Shown one piece after another: positions 1 through 6,589 of a DNA stretch of 13,280 bases (positions are counted from its first letter, which is position 1; each line of letters starts with the position of its first letter). The DNA comes from Chloroflexota bacterium. GTDB lineage: Bacteria > Chloroflexota > Dehalococcoidia > Lucifugimonadales > Lucifugimonadaceae. The notes under the pieces were generated by a model. The model had not been told where the DNA came from. It saw only the letters and a program-made list of their open reading frames with translations, and searched no databases. The stretch is from the NCBI GenBank assembly GCA_002730795.1, contig PCAX01000001.1, positions 1 to 13,280 of the forward strand, read 5' to 3'. The translations under genes and the position numbers were made by a program.

Positions 1-357
1 GTATCTCACGATCTAAGTGTAGTTAGCCAAATCAGCGATAGAGTAGTGGTGATGTATGTAGGAAAGGTGGTAGAAACGGGAACCCCTAAAGAAATTTTCG
101 AATCACCTCGGCACCCATATACCGCTGCATTAGCGACGTCCCTCCCGAAAGCTGACCCCAGACTCAAGCAGGAAAGGATTGTACTTCAAGGGGAGGTCGC
201 AAACCCATCAGACCCTCCGTCAGGATGCTATTTTCATCCTAGGTGTCCATACGCAACAGATATATGTAAAACAGAAACACCTGAATTAAAACAAATTGGT
301 AATGGCAGGACGGTCAGTTGTCACAGGATAGACGAAATAAACCTACCAGGAGTTTAA
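1..357 (+). CDS. Oligopeptide/dipeptide ABC transporter ATP-binding protein, C-terminal part
   Basis: This is the 3' end of a gene that starts before the window; the frame is open from base 1 and ends at TAA 355-357, leaving 118 residues. It is the ATP-hydrolysing subunit of an Opp/Dpp/Nik-type importer on the cytoplasmic face of the membrane. The first visible residues, VSHDLSVV, contain the H-loop (switch) histidine at visible residue 3, which ends the nucleotide-binding fold. The oligo_HPY C-terminal extension follows, with ESPRHPYTAAL at about residues 34-44 and the block GCYFHPRCPYATDIC. Four cysteines with spacing C-x5-C-x6-C-x17-C match the cysteine-rich tail of this family, which in some DppD-like proteins holds an iron-sulfur cluster (family knowledge). 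The Walker A, Walker B and signature motifs lie outside the window. An internal GTG at 46 is not a real start. The gene converges on the sulfatase gene 23 bp away. OppD, OppF and DppF cannot be told apart from this piece. Confidence 0.95.
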   Translation, partial: VSHDLSVVSQISDRVVVMYVGKVVETGTPKEIFESPRHPYTAALATSLPKADPRLKQERIVLQGEVANPSDPPSGCYFHPRCPYATDICKTETPELKQIGNGRTVSCHRIDEINLPGV

Positions 358-380
358 ACAGTTGTTAAGGTAAAAAATGC

Positions 381-1877
381 CTACCTAAAAGAAGAAGAAT
401 TTTTTGGGTTCTCCAACTCTTTCCCTGAATGACTAAAGCGTAAGCCTCGCTGGTTTCCAAATGATCTCCCAGGATTCGCGTAAGCAATATCTGGGTCCGG
501 ATCAACCATTCCCACTAACTTGTTATTCTTAACCCATTTTAAGTCAGTCCCATATAGGTTCTTTATCATTATCTGCGAAAGTCGGGAAATGATATTGGAG
601 TATTTTGGGTCCCCAAATAGATCTTGGTTCTCTGTTGGGTCTTTATGTAAGTTAAAAAGCTGAAATCTGTTTCCCGCTGGGTAATAAATTAATTTATATT
701 GTTTATCGCGAATCATCCTTGTTGCTCTAGGATCCTCCCATAGTTCCCCATAAATGTAGTCACGTTTATTTGTACCCAACATTGACATACCTTCTACACT
801 TTGGGGTGTTGGAATATCACAAATATCAGCAATAGTTGGAAAGATGTCCGCCTGAACAACTAACCGATCATCAACGGTATTTGTTTTGATTTCCTTATTG
901 TTAGCTGGGGGTAACAAAATCATCGGGATATTACATGAATTTTCGTAAAAAAGTCCTTTTGCATAAAGACCATGGTTTCCTAGCATGTCGCCATGATCTG
1001 ATGTAAACATCACTAAAGTGTCATCGAAAATATTTTCTTCCCGTAATAAACCGATTACTAATCGGATTTGATGGTCTATGTGCGTTGAAAGGGCATAAAA
1101 CGCCTGCCTGGCAGATTTAATGGCTTCATCGTTGTATGTATGTCGACCGTGAGGTCTGACTTTGAGAGCGTAAGGTAACTCTTCATAGTTTTTAGACCAT
1201 TCTGAATAGAAAGGTGGATCCGTTTCGATGCTTCTATAATAATCCATATAACAACTTAGTGGGACAAGAGGTGGGTGAGGGGGACTAAAAGACATATACC
1301 AGAACCCTGGTTTACGCGGGTCTCGTCTCGCAATATATTTGCAGGTTTCTCTAACGGTCCAATTTATTTGATGAAGATGTTCTGGCAGATGCCAAGGACG
1401 GGTATGGTAATCGTTGTTTGAAATGCCATGAGACCATTCCTGCCCCGAGTAACCCTGTTCCTGTAAATAAAGTTCGTAATCGTCTTTATTTAATCCAAAT
1501 TGATAACGACCTTCTTCAAGTAACATTACGTCTTGGAACCCTAATCTATTTCTTTGCGGATATACGTGAAGTTTTCCTACTCCATAAGATTGATATCCAT
1601 GTTCAGTTAAGGTTTGTGCGATAGTGGGTAGGTCTGGCATTGGAAGTGTTTCGTTGAAGTTACGATCGCCATGAGTTTTCGCTGTTGCACCTGTCATCAT
1701 TTCTCTTCGAGCTGGTATGCATATTGGTGTAGATGAGTATGCATTTGTGAAAGCGACACCACTTCCTATCATTTGGTCAAGGGTTGGGGTTAATATAGTC
1801 GGATGACCCAAAGCTCCGATTAAAGTACCGAACCAATGGTCCACAGAAATCAGTAAAACATTTGGCTTATTTGGCAC
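381..1877 (-). CDS. Type I sulfatase (arylsulfatase/choline-sulfatase/PMH superfamily)
   Basis: This 498-residue protein belongs to the alkaline phosphatase-like sulfatases, which hydrolyse sulfate (or phosphonate) esters with a formylglycine and a divalent metal. The N-terminal strand PNVLLISVDHW supplies metal ligand D13. The formylglycine motif is CIPAR (C53, P55, R57; Cys codon at 1719-1721), matching the C-x-P-x-R core. GKLH (K102, H104), SPPHPPL (H201) and SDHGDMLGNHG (D294, H295), followed by K307, are the other expected active-site elements. D13 is followed by H14 where classic sulfatases have a second Asp. This is closer to the choline-sulfatase/phosphonate monoester hydrolase branch, where Gln or Asn stands there. 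There is no signal peptide, so the enzyme is probably cytoplasmic and would act on imported substrates. The start is GTG, chosen because AGGAG (1886-1890) lies 8 nt upstream. No maturase (FGE or anSME) gene is in the window. The family is certain; the substrate is unknown. Confidence 0.93.
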   Translation of the reverse strand: MPNKPNVLLISVDHWFGTLIGALGHPTILTPTLDQMIGSGVAFTNAYSSTPICIPARREMMTGATAKTHGDRNFNETLPMPDLPTIAQTLTEHGYQSYGVGKLHVYPQRNRLGFQDVMLLEEGRYQFGLNKDDYELYLQEQGYSGQEWSHGISNNDYHTRPWHLPEHLHQINWTVRETCKYIARRDPRKPGFWYMSFSPPHPPLVPLSCYMDYYRSIETDPPFYSEWSKNYEELPYALKVRPHGRHTYNDEAIKSARQAFYALSTHIDHQIRLVIGLLREENIFDDTLVMFTSDHGDMLGNHGLYAKGLFYENSCNIPMILLPPANNKEIKTNTVDDRLVVQADIFPTIADICDIPTPQSVEGMSMLGTNKRDYIYGELWEDPRATRMIRDKQYKLIYYPAGNRFQLFNLHKDPTENQDLFGDPKYSNIISRLSQIMIKNLYGTDLKWVKNNKLVGMVDPDPDIAYANPGRSFGNQRGLRFSHSGKELENPKNSSSFR

Positions 1878-1938
1878 TACTCAATCTCCTTGCTATCCGC
1901 GATATTTGTATTTTGAGTTTATTTTAAAAATATGAAAA

Positions 1939-1969
1939 TTTATACAAAAACAGAATACAAAACCGTCAA
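1939..1969 (-). promoter_or_regulatory. Possible sigma70-type promoter of the sulfatase gene
   Basis: Read on the minus strand, TTGACG (1964-1969) could be a -35 box and TATAAA (1939-1944) a -10 box, with a 19-bp spacer that is slightly long. The 12-bp-arm palindrome at 1971-2001 lies immediately upstream of the -35 box, a good position for a regulator site. This rests on motif matching in AT-rich DNA, so chance matches are likely. Confidence 0.3.
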
Positions 1970-1970
1970 A

Positions 1971-2001
1971 TCACGATAAGATATTTCCAATCTTATCGTG
2001 A
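1971..2001. repeat. Perfect inverted repeat with 12-bp arms (operator or RNA hairpin)
   Basis: The arm TCACGATAAGAT (1971-1982) is repeated as its exact reverse complement ATCTTATCGTGA (1990-2001) around a 7-nt centre (1983-1989). It sits in the spacer between the divergent sulfatase and uronate dehydrogenase-like genes. As DNA it could be an operator for a dimeric regulator controlling one or both genes. As RNA of the + strand it would form a strong hairpin in the leader of the gene at 2059. Its last three bases are shared with the next hairpin. The symmetry is directly visible; the role is inference. Confidence 0.7.
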
Positions 2002-2027
2002 CCATATTCGTTATGGTCATTTTTTTT
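1999..2027 (+). terminator. Rho-independent terminator-like hairpin in the leader of the 2059 gene
   Basis: TGACCATA (1999-2006) pairs with TATGGTCA (2012-2019) around the loop TTCGT and is followed directly by eight T residues (2020-2027). This is the form of an intrinsic terminator for + strand transcription. It lies only 31 nt upstream of the start codon at 2059. The only + gene upstream in the window ends at 357, with an opposite-strand gene in between. It therefore more likely acts as a leader attenuator of the 2059 gene, or blocks stray antisense transcription, than as the end of an upstream operon. Confidence 0.5.
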
Positions 2028-2058
2028 GTGATTTTGTGAACATGAGAGGTACGTTTAA

Positions 2059-2871
2059 ATGAAGGTAATGATAACCGGTATTGTTGGAACAATTGGTACG
2101 ATTGTAGCCGATCATATTCAAAATGATCACGAAGTACATGGTGTAGATCTTAGGGAATCTGATCGCCCGAATACTACACAAATAGATCTCGCAGATTCTG
2201 CCGATGAATTAGCCAAAACATTTGAAGGTGTAGATGTAGTCTTACACCTTGCTGCTGATAGGAGACATGAACCTTGGATCAGTTGGAACGAATTGATGAG
2301 ACCAAATATCATAGCCACAGCTAACGTTTACACTGCTGCCCACAAAGCGGGTGTAAGGAGAGTTGTGTTCGCCAGTTCCATGCATGCTGTTGGAGGATAC
2401 GAGTTGATTGAGCCTTATGCATCAATAGTTAATGGAAATTACGAAGGGATAGATAGAAATAAAGTCGAATTAGTAAAAGGCTTAGGGCAAGATGCTAAAC
2501 CCGACAGTGAATATTCTGCGAGTAAAGTATTTGGAGAATCATTAGGAAAATATTTTGCGGAATTTGAAGAAATGGAAGGTTTAGTTATCAGGGTCGGTAC
2601 TGTTCATCCAAATAATAAACCAGGAGCAGACCCAAGGTCTTGGGTTAGCTATTTTAGTAGAAATGATATACCTGGATACTTTAGAGCTTGTATAGAAAAG
2701 AAGGATGTCAGCTACGATATTTTGTATGGTTCATCAAATAATGATTGGAAGGTTTATGATACTCCTTACGCCTTTAATTATTTAGGTTTCCAACCATCAG
2801 ATAATGCAGAAAATCATCGCGGTTCTCCTGCTACTCCAAATGATGCTCCTGGAACTATCGATTGGAAATAA
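2059..2871 (+). CDS. NAD-dependent epimerase/dehydratase family protein, uronate dehydrogenase-like
   Basis: This 270-residue extended short-chain dehydrogenase/reductase has the Rossmann motif TGIVGTIG (G7, G10, G13) and a second strand ending at D30 (HGVDLRES), which favours NAD over NADP. A catalytic Ser lies in FASSMH (S106/S107), and the YxxxK pair is in EYSASK (Y152, K156). The C-terminal stretch YGSSNNDW...YLGFQPSDNAE strongly resembles bacterial uronate dehydrogenases, which are about 265 residues long and end in a similar ASAND...LGWKPKDNAE block (from memory of the family). Those enzymes oxidise galacturonate or glucuronate to the aldarolactone. The start is ATG at 2059 with GAGAGG (2044-2049) 9 nt upstream. 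The gene is transcribed alone, divergently from the sulfatase, behind the hairpins at 1971-2027. Another sugar-nucleotide or sugar oxidoreductase activity remains possible. Confidence 0.85.
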   Translation: MKVMITGIVGTIGTIVADHIQNDHEVHGVDLRESDRPNTTQIDLADSADELAKTFEGVDVVLHLAADRRHEPWISWNELMRPNIIATANVYTAAHKAGVRRVVFASSMHAVGGYELIEPYASIVNGNYEGIDRNKVELVKGLGQDAKPDSEYSASKVFGESLGKYFAEFEEMEGLVIRVGTVHPNNKPGADPRSWVSYFSRNDIPGYFRACIEKKDVSYDILYGSSNNDWKVYDTPYAFNYLGFQPSDNAENHRGSPATPNDAPGTIDWK

Positions 2872-2990
2872 TTTCAACTGTACTTGAATCTTTGGATATT
2901 GGAGGAGATCAAAGAGCTTAACGATTTGTGAAGATATAATTCATATAGTTATTACTTCGACAAATTAAATATTGTCCCTATAGATATTTT

Positions 2991-3551
2991 TTACGGTTGG
3001 GTTTTGCCAGTGATTGCCTGTATAAATTCGTCACAACGCTCAAGTGATTGCTCTTCATCAAGTCCTCGGCAAAGCATGACGACATTACCAAAAATGGCCC
3101 AGCTCGGGTAAGTCGGGCGTGGATTGTTCTGTCTGCTGGCGCCACCCGATATATCAGTGACCCCCTGAGCCTGCCATCTATCTTTCACACCTTCTTTCCA
3201 ACGTTGATTTTTCCTATTTTCTTCGAAACGTTTCCCTGTTGCTTCGTCAGCGTAATCTTTTCCTACGTTGACGGCGATTTCGTGGGAAGGGTAAATTCTT
3301 ATTTCATAGTCGTGTCGATCATAGGGATCTAGCCCCCAAAATCCCATATAGGCTGATTCAGCATCGGGAAGTTCATCCACTTTATAGGTTTTACCTTTTT
3401 TGAAACCCATCTGTTTTAAATCTTCAAGTGTGTACGTTGTATCAGATGGTTGTATCTGTTGAAACACTTCGGCGTCTTCATTACCACACGAGACAGTGGA
3501 TAAAGCGAGTAAAAATATAGGTACTAAATACATTATTAATTTAGTATTCAT
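2991..3551 (-). CDS. Putative lipoprotein of unknown family
   Basis: I do not recognise this family. With ATG at 3551 the product is 186 residues. A short basic start (MNTK) is followed by a hydrophobic stretch and a signal peptidase II-like site ending TVSC, giving acylated C22. Thr at -3 is unusual but tolerable. The mature part is hydrophilic and mixed-charge, with a TLEDLKQMGFKKGKTYKV segment (about 41-58), a strand-rich centre (DYEIRIYPSHEIAVNVGKDY) and a C-terminal block SWAIFGNVVMLCRGLDEEQSLERC. C161 and C173 could form a disulfide. An upstream in-frame ATG at 3572 would add MNYYRKE. I prefer 3551 because AGAAAAGAA precedes it and the resulting n-region is more typical, but neither start has a strong Shine-Dalgarno. 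It converges with the 2059 gene (119-bp gap, no clear terminator) and diverges from the 3668 gene. Confidence 0.75.
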   Translation of the reverse strand: MNTKLIMYLVPIFLLALSTVSCGNEDAEVFQQIQPSDTTYTLEDLKQMGFKKGKTYKVDELPDAESAYMGFWGLDPYDRHDYEIRIYPSHEIAVNVGKDYADEATGKRFEENRKNQRWKEGVKDRWQAQGVTDISGGASRQNNPRPTYPSWAIFGNVVMLCRGLDEEQSLERCDEFIQAITGKTQP

Positions 3552-3667
3552 TTCTTTTCTGTAATAATTCATTTTGAGGGAACTTATATTATTGTTTTTA
3601 TTTGGTTAACCTAATTTACACTGTTTTTGTGGATCAGACCTAAAGATTACACAGGGATTGAATACTA

Positions 3668-4135
3668 ATGATTAATTTTCGTCTGTTGGGTGTACGCGGA
3701 AGTGTGGGTTACCTTGTTCTTTTTTGTGGGTTTATTTTTCATGGTTTAGCGTTCGTTCAAATGGAAACCCGTCGTTTTTATGAAGATACTTTGTTGAATG
3801 AGCCTTATGGTTTTAATTCCCTCAATGAGATCCAAAGAGAGCAATTATGGTTTGCGAGGATGGATATTGTTGATGGTATTAAACCTACGCATATCCCCAT
3901 TGACCTTGAAGTGTACCAAGAATACAGAGAATGGATGTATTCAGCCAGGCCGTTAGTAAAATCCTTGAATTCAGAAAATATTTCAGGGGCGCTGGAACAT
4001 ATCGTCACATTAAATAGATCAATTTTCCTTTTTACTACCATTGGTTTGATACTACATATAATTTTCGTAATAATTTTGCCTTTTTGGTGGAAAGAAATTT
4101 CTAAACCTTTTAACCATCATTACAAACTTGGTTAG
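3668..4135 (+). CDS. Hypothetical two-TM membrane protein
   Basis: This 155-residue protein has no recognisable family. It has two hydrophobic segments at about residues 13-30 (VGYLVLFCGFIFHGLAFV) and 118-140. They flank a polar, aromatic-rich domain of roughly 85 residues (about 32-117). The short basic N-terminus (R5, R10) and the C-terminal WWKEISKPF tail both look cytoplasmic, which would place the central domain outside the membrane. The start is ATG at 3668, with AGGG at 3653-3656 about 11 nt upstream, a weak and distant ribosome site. The DinB-like gene follows after 17 bp, so the two may be co-transcribed. Steady codon use and the coherent membrane layout argue for a real gene. Confidence 0.7.
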   Translation: MINFRLLGVRGSVGYLVLFCGFIFHGLAFVQMETRRFYEDTLLNEPYGFNSLNEIQREQLWFARMDIVDGIKPTHIPIDLEVYQEYREWMYSARPLVKSLNSENISGALEHIVTLNRSIFLFTTIGLILHIIFVIILPFWWKEISKPFNHHYKLG

Positions 4136-4152
4136 AAGAATTGTATTATTGA

Positions 4153-4692
4153 GTGGTTGTGACCACAAATGACTACATATTAATGTGTATGGGTAGAGTA
4201 AAAACCATGCTTTATCTTTCGTTAAAAGGGCTAACACTTGAGCAGATATGCCAACGCCCCAGCCCCCAAGCTAACCCCATTGCTTGGATAGCCTGGCATA
4301 TGACCAGAGGGTTCGACAGACGTATCTCCTTGATGGACGGTAATGATCAAACTTGGATTTATGAGAAATGGTACGAAAAATACTCACTCCCCCCATTTCC
4401 TGACGACTTAGGTATTGGGCATACTTCCGAACAAGTTAACAAGGTAATTCCTGATGATGTTGAAGTTGTGATGGGCTATTACGAATCGGTACACAATAGG
4501 ATGGAAGGATACCTTCAAACTGAAAATTCCAAAAATTACGATAAGATACTAGTTGGCAGTGAGAATTCGCAAGGTTACGAACTAATGAGAATGGTTGCTG
4601 GAACCATGCAACATGTCGGCCAAGTTAACTATGTTAGAGGTTTGATAGAAGATCGAATCTGGTATATAGGCAACCTCAAAGAAAAACGCTAA
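4153..4692 (+). CDS. DinB-like (DUF664-type) four-helix protein
   Basis: The 179-residue product resembles the DinB/YfiT superfamily of metal-binding four-helix bundles. LKGLTLEQICQRPSPQANPIAWIAWHMTRG (cited by its span, residues about 24-53) fits the family pattern of Leu-rich helix, RP.P.ANPIAW, then the first metal histidine (H49). The C-terminal helix HVGQVNYVRGLI carries H154, the second typical ligand, followed by the usual YxRGL. Four residues before H154, where many members have another ligand His, there is G150. The metal site may therefore be altered or use another residue. Members include thiol-dependent transferases and isomerases, and proteins of unknown role; no substrate can be inferred. 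The start codon is uncertain: GTG at 4153 or 4159 fits the family length, ATG at 4183 is possible, and none has a clear Shine-Dalgarno. Confidence 0.8.
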   Translation: MVVTTNDYILMCMGRVKTMLYLSLKGLTLEQICQRPSPQANPIAWIAWHMTRGFDRRISLMDGNDQTWIYEKWYEKYSLPPFPDDLGIGHTSEQVNKVIPDDVEVVMGYYESVHNRMEGYLQTENSKNYDKILVGSENSQGYELMRMVAGTMQHVGQVNYVRGLIEDRIWYIGNLKEKR

Positions 4693-4714
4693 AACTTACA
4701 TTAAAAGTTTGCAT

Positions 4715-4720
4715 TATAAT
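4715..4720 (+). promoter_or_regulatory. Consensus -10 box placed for a leaderless transcript of the YceI gene
   Basis: A perfect TATAAT at 4715-4720 ends 6 nt before the ATG at 4727. Transcription normally starts about 7 nt after the -10 box, which falls on the ATG itself. There is no Shine-Dalgarno before this ATG (the sequence is AAAATT), consistent with leaderless initiation. No good -35 box is present (AAACTT at the 17-bp spacing). In AT-rich DNA a TATAAT can occur by chance. Confidence 0.35.
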
Positions 4721-4726
4721 AAAATT

Positions 4727-5533
4727 ATGAACCGTTTTAATTCCTTGCCATTGGTAATTATTTGTATTTGCATTCTTTTTGGTTGTAATTTGGAATCAAG
4801 TAACAAATCAACAACTACAGACATAGATATTACAAAAGAATCTTCAACATATACCAAAAGTTCCCCAGCCCAACCCACAAAGCAAATCAATAAAAATTCT
4901 AGTAGAGAAGAAAACCCTGGAATCGAAACATCTGATAACCCAACGAATAATGGCCAAAGTTCTGGCAACACGGATAGATCTACAAACAATCCAGAAAAAA
5001 CGACCGATACGGAAATTAACCCTCCTGACATGAATAAAACGTTTGAGGTCGTTACGGGTTCGAATGTCACATTTGCCATTAGGGAGAAACTTTTGAGAGT
5101 GCCTGCGCCATTCGATGCAATTTTAGTATCAGATGAAGTTTCTGGTTATGTTAATTTAGATGGTAGTCCATTTGAACTTCAAGTTGACCTCCATAAATTG
5201 GTTAGCGATAAGGAAAAGAGAGACAAATACGTGCGGGAAACGCTGTTTCCCAATCAACCAATCTCAACAGTTAAATTTGATGGTTTGACTGATATACCAG
5301 AGAGTTTCTATAGTGGTCATACAGTAGAACGAGTTGTTTCAGGTACTGTTAATGTCAACGGGATAGATTCGGTCCTTGACTTTGATTTATCGGCAAGTTT
5401 AATTGATGGTCAGATTGTAATAAAAGGAAATGCCTCGTTTGAGTGGTCCAATTTTGGAATGGATACTCCTACAGGTAACTTTTTCAAATTATCAGATGAA
5501 GTCAGATTAAGTGTTGACATTGCTGCTCATTAA
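4727..5533 (+). CDS. YceI-domain lipoprotein
   Basis: This 268-residue protein has a lipoprotein signal (MNRFNSLPLVIICICILFGC) with lipobox LFGC and acylated C20. A low-complexity Ser/Thr/Asn/Pro linker of about 85 residues (21-105) would hold the domain away from the membrane. A YceI-like domain follows (about 106-268). Its hallmarks are TFAIREKL, VSGYVNLDGSPFELQVDLHKL, the RDKYVRETLF motif with R165 and D166, ISTVKFDGL and SGTVNVNGI. YceI domains are lipocalin-like beta barrels that bind polyisoprenoid or other amphipathic lipids (family knowledge). I use ATG 4727 because a TTG at 4709 would put extra residues before a well-formed signal peptide. The YHYH gene starts 11 bp after the stop, in another frame, and may be functionally part of the same protein. 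Confidence 0.88.
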   Translation: MNRFNSLPLVIICICILFGCNLESSNKSTTTDIDITKESSTYTKSSPAQPTKQINKNSSREENPGIETSDNPTNNGQSSGNTDRSTNNPEKTTDTEINPPDMNKTFEVVTGSNVTFAIREKLLRVPAPFDAILVSDEVSGYVNLDGSPFELQVDLHKLVSDKEKRDKYVRETLFPNQPISTVKFDGLTDIPESFYSGHTVERVVSGTVNVNGIDSVLDFDLSASLIDGQIVIKGNASFEWSNFGMDTPTGNFFKLSDEVRLSVDIAAH

Positions 5534-5544
5534 ATCCCCCTTCG

Positions 5545-6579
5545 ATGGTAGTTGTTACGGATGATTCTTTTATTCCCGATTATTTATTCAACCCGTGGTT
5601 ATGTGTTGATGGTGATAAATATGTTAAAGATCTGACATCGGATAATGTTCTTGAGTGTAAAGTGGAATTAAATTTTCAACATGATGTTTTGTTAGTTACC
5701 ACTACTGGTATCCCAAGTCACGATTTTGAATCGACCATTGGTTGCTGTGCATCAGAACAACAACAAACTTGGTCAATACCCATTACCCCGATATATTCTG
5801 ATGACGTGGTTTTAATTCCAGAAAGAGGCCCGGTAGCTTTTGCAGTAAACGGGGCTGCAATATATGGGCCTGAAGAGGGACCGGGTGGCGACGCCGTTGC
5901 CCTTCATTTTGGAAAATTTGAAGAGGACCGTCAACCTATAGAACTAGGCGTTTGTGGAGGACATTCTGGTCCAGGCGGTCAATATCATTATCATTTTGAT
6001 GCCAATTGTTTCCACTGGCACCCAGATTCAGATGAAACTATATTTGACTACTCCATAGAAAAACTACTCGATTTGGGTAATATTCCACAGATTATAGGAT
6101 TCGCGTTTGATGGATTTCCAATTTACGGTTTATTTGGATGGGACTCTGACGGTAATGTTAAAGAAATGCGCTCTAGCTATAAGTTAAAAGAAGGATCAAC
6201 TGGATATAACGGGATTGAGGATTATATTTACGTACCAAATTTAGGGGATCTTGATGAATGTAATGGACATTTTTATCGAACGCCTGATGTCCCCGACGGA
6301 ATATACCATTATCATTCCACCATCCATAATGGTGAAGGAGGTTTAGGATTTCCGTATTTTATTTATTGTTATCATGGTGAAGTGGATGAGTCTAATTTAA
6401 ATCATGGTGCAGGTCCTCTTGGTGTAGGCCCTCCTGGAGGCCCTCATGGCGGGGGGCCTCCTGATCCTGATGTCATTCGAGAACGTCTTCAAAAGGCTGG
6501 TATTACCGTTCCAGAGGGCACTTCCGATCAGGAAATCATCCAAATATATGGTCCTATGTTAGGACCACCTCCGCGTTGA
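5545..6579 (+). CDS. YHYH-domain protein, apparently lacking its own signal peptide
   Basis: This 344-residue protein carries two YHYH motifs, GQYHYHFDANC (Y147-H150) and GIYHYHSTIHN (Y254-H257). With FAVNGAAIYGP and IIGFAFDGFPIYG, these define the YHYH family of usually secreted proteins of unknown biochemical role; the paired Tyr/His suggest metal binding (inference). Residues 288-306 are a Gly/Pro-rich linker, followed by a small helical tail with RERLQKAGITVPEG. The protein has eight cysteines (20, 38, 67, 68, 137, 155, 239, 275), typical of an exported disulfide-bonded protein. Yet the N-terminus MVVVTDDSFIPDYLF is not a signal peptide, and the ATG at 5545 has no Shine-Dalgarno. The frame is open upstream only to 5518, after TGA at 5515-5517. 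It may be translated by coupling to the YceI gene, or be the separated half of a YceI-YHYH fusion. Confidence 0.87.
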   Translation: MVVVTDDSFIPDYLFNPWLCVDGDKYVKDLTSDNVLECKVELNFQHDVLLVTTTGIPSHDFESTIGCCASEQQQTWSIPITPIYSDDVVLIPERGPVAFAVNGAAIYGPEEGPGGDAVALHFGKFEEDRQPIELGVCGGHSGPGGQYHYHFDANCFHWHPDSDETIFDYSIEKLLDLGNIPQIIGFAFDGFPIYGLFGWDSDGNVKEMRSSYKLKEGSTGYNGIEDYIYVPNLGDLDECNGHFYRTPDVPDGIYHYHSTIHNGEGGLGFPYFIYCYHGEVDESNLNHGAGPLGVGPPGGPHGGGPPDPDVIRERLQKAGITVPEGTSDQEIIQIYGPMLGPPPR

Positions 6580-6589
6580 TATTCTAAAA

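Noticed and set aside
2872..2990. Gap between convergent genes containing a strong Shine-Dalgarno-like GGAGGAG near 2900 and a T-run near 2986.
   Set aside because: No start codon at proper spacing opens a useful reading frame, and only a 5-bp imperfect stem precedes the T-run. I see no small gene or convincing terminator.
4800..5040. Low-complexity A-rich stretch that could suggest degenerate sequence.
   Set aside because: It is in frame and encodes a Ser/Thr/Asn/Pro linker between the lipobox and the YceI domain, a normal lipoprotein design.
4714..5079. Long open frame on the opposite strand of the YceI lipoprotein gene.
   Set aside because: It is the antisense shadow of the linker codons; it has no ribosome site or family resemblance, while the + frame has a signal peptide and domain.
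6405..6460. Repetitive GGC/CCT-rich stretch.
   Set aside because: It encodes the Gly/Pro linker of the YHYH protein (residues 288-306) and is explained as a low-complexity linker, not a DNA repeat element.
6550..6566. Perfect 7-bp hairpin GGTCCTA-TGT-TAGGACC just before the end of the YHYH gene, near the convergent metallohydrolase stop.
   Set aside because: It lies inside coding sequence (Gly-Pro codons) and no T-run follows on either strand, so it does not qualify as an intrinsic terminator.
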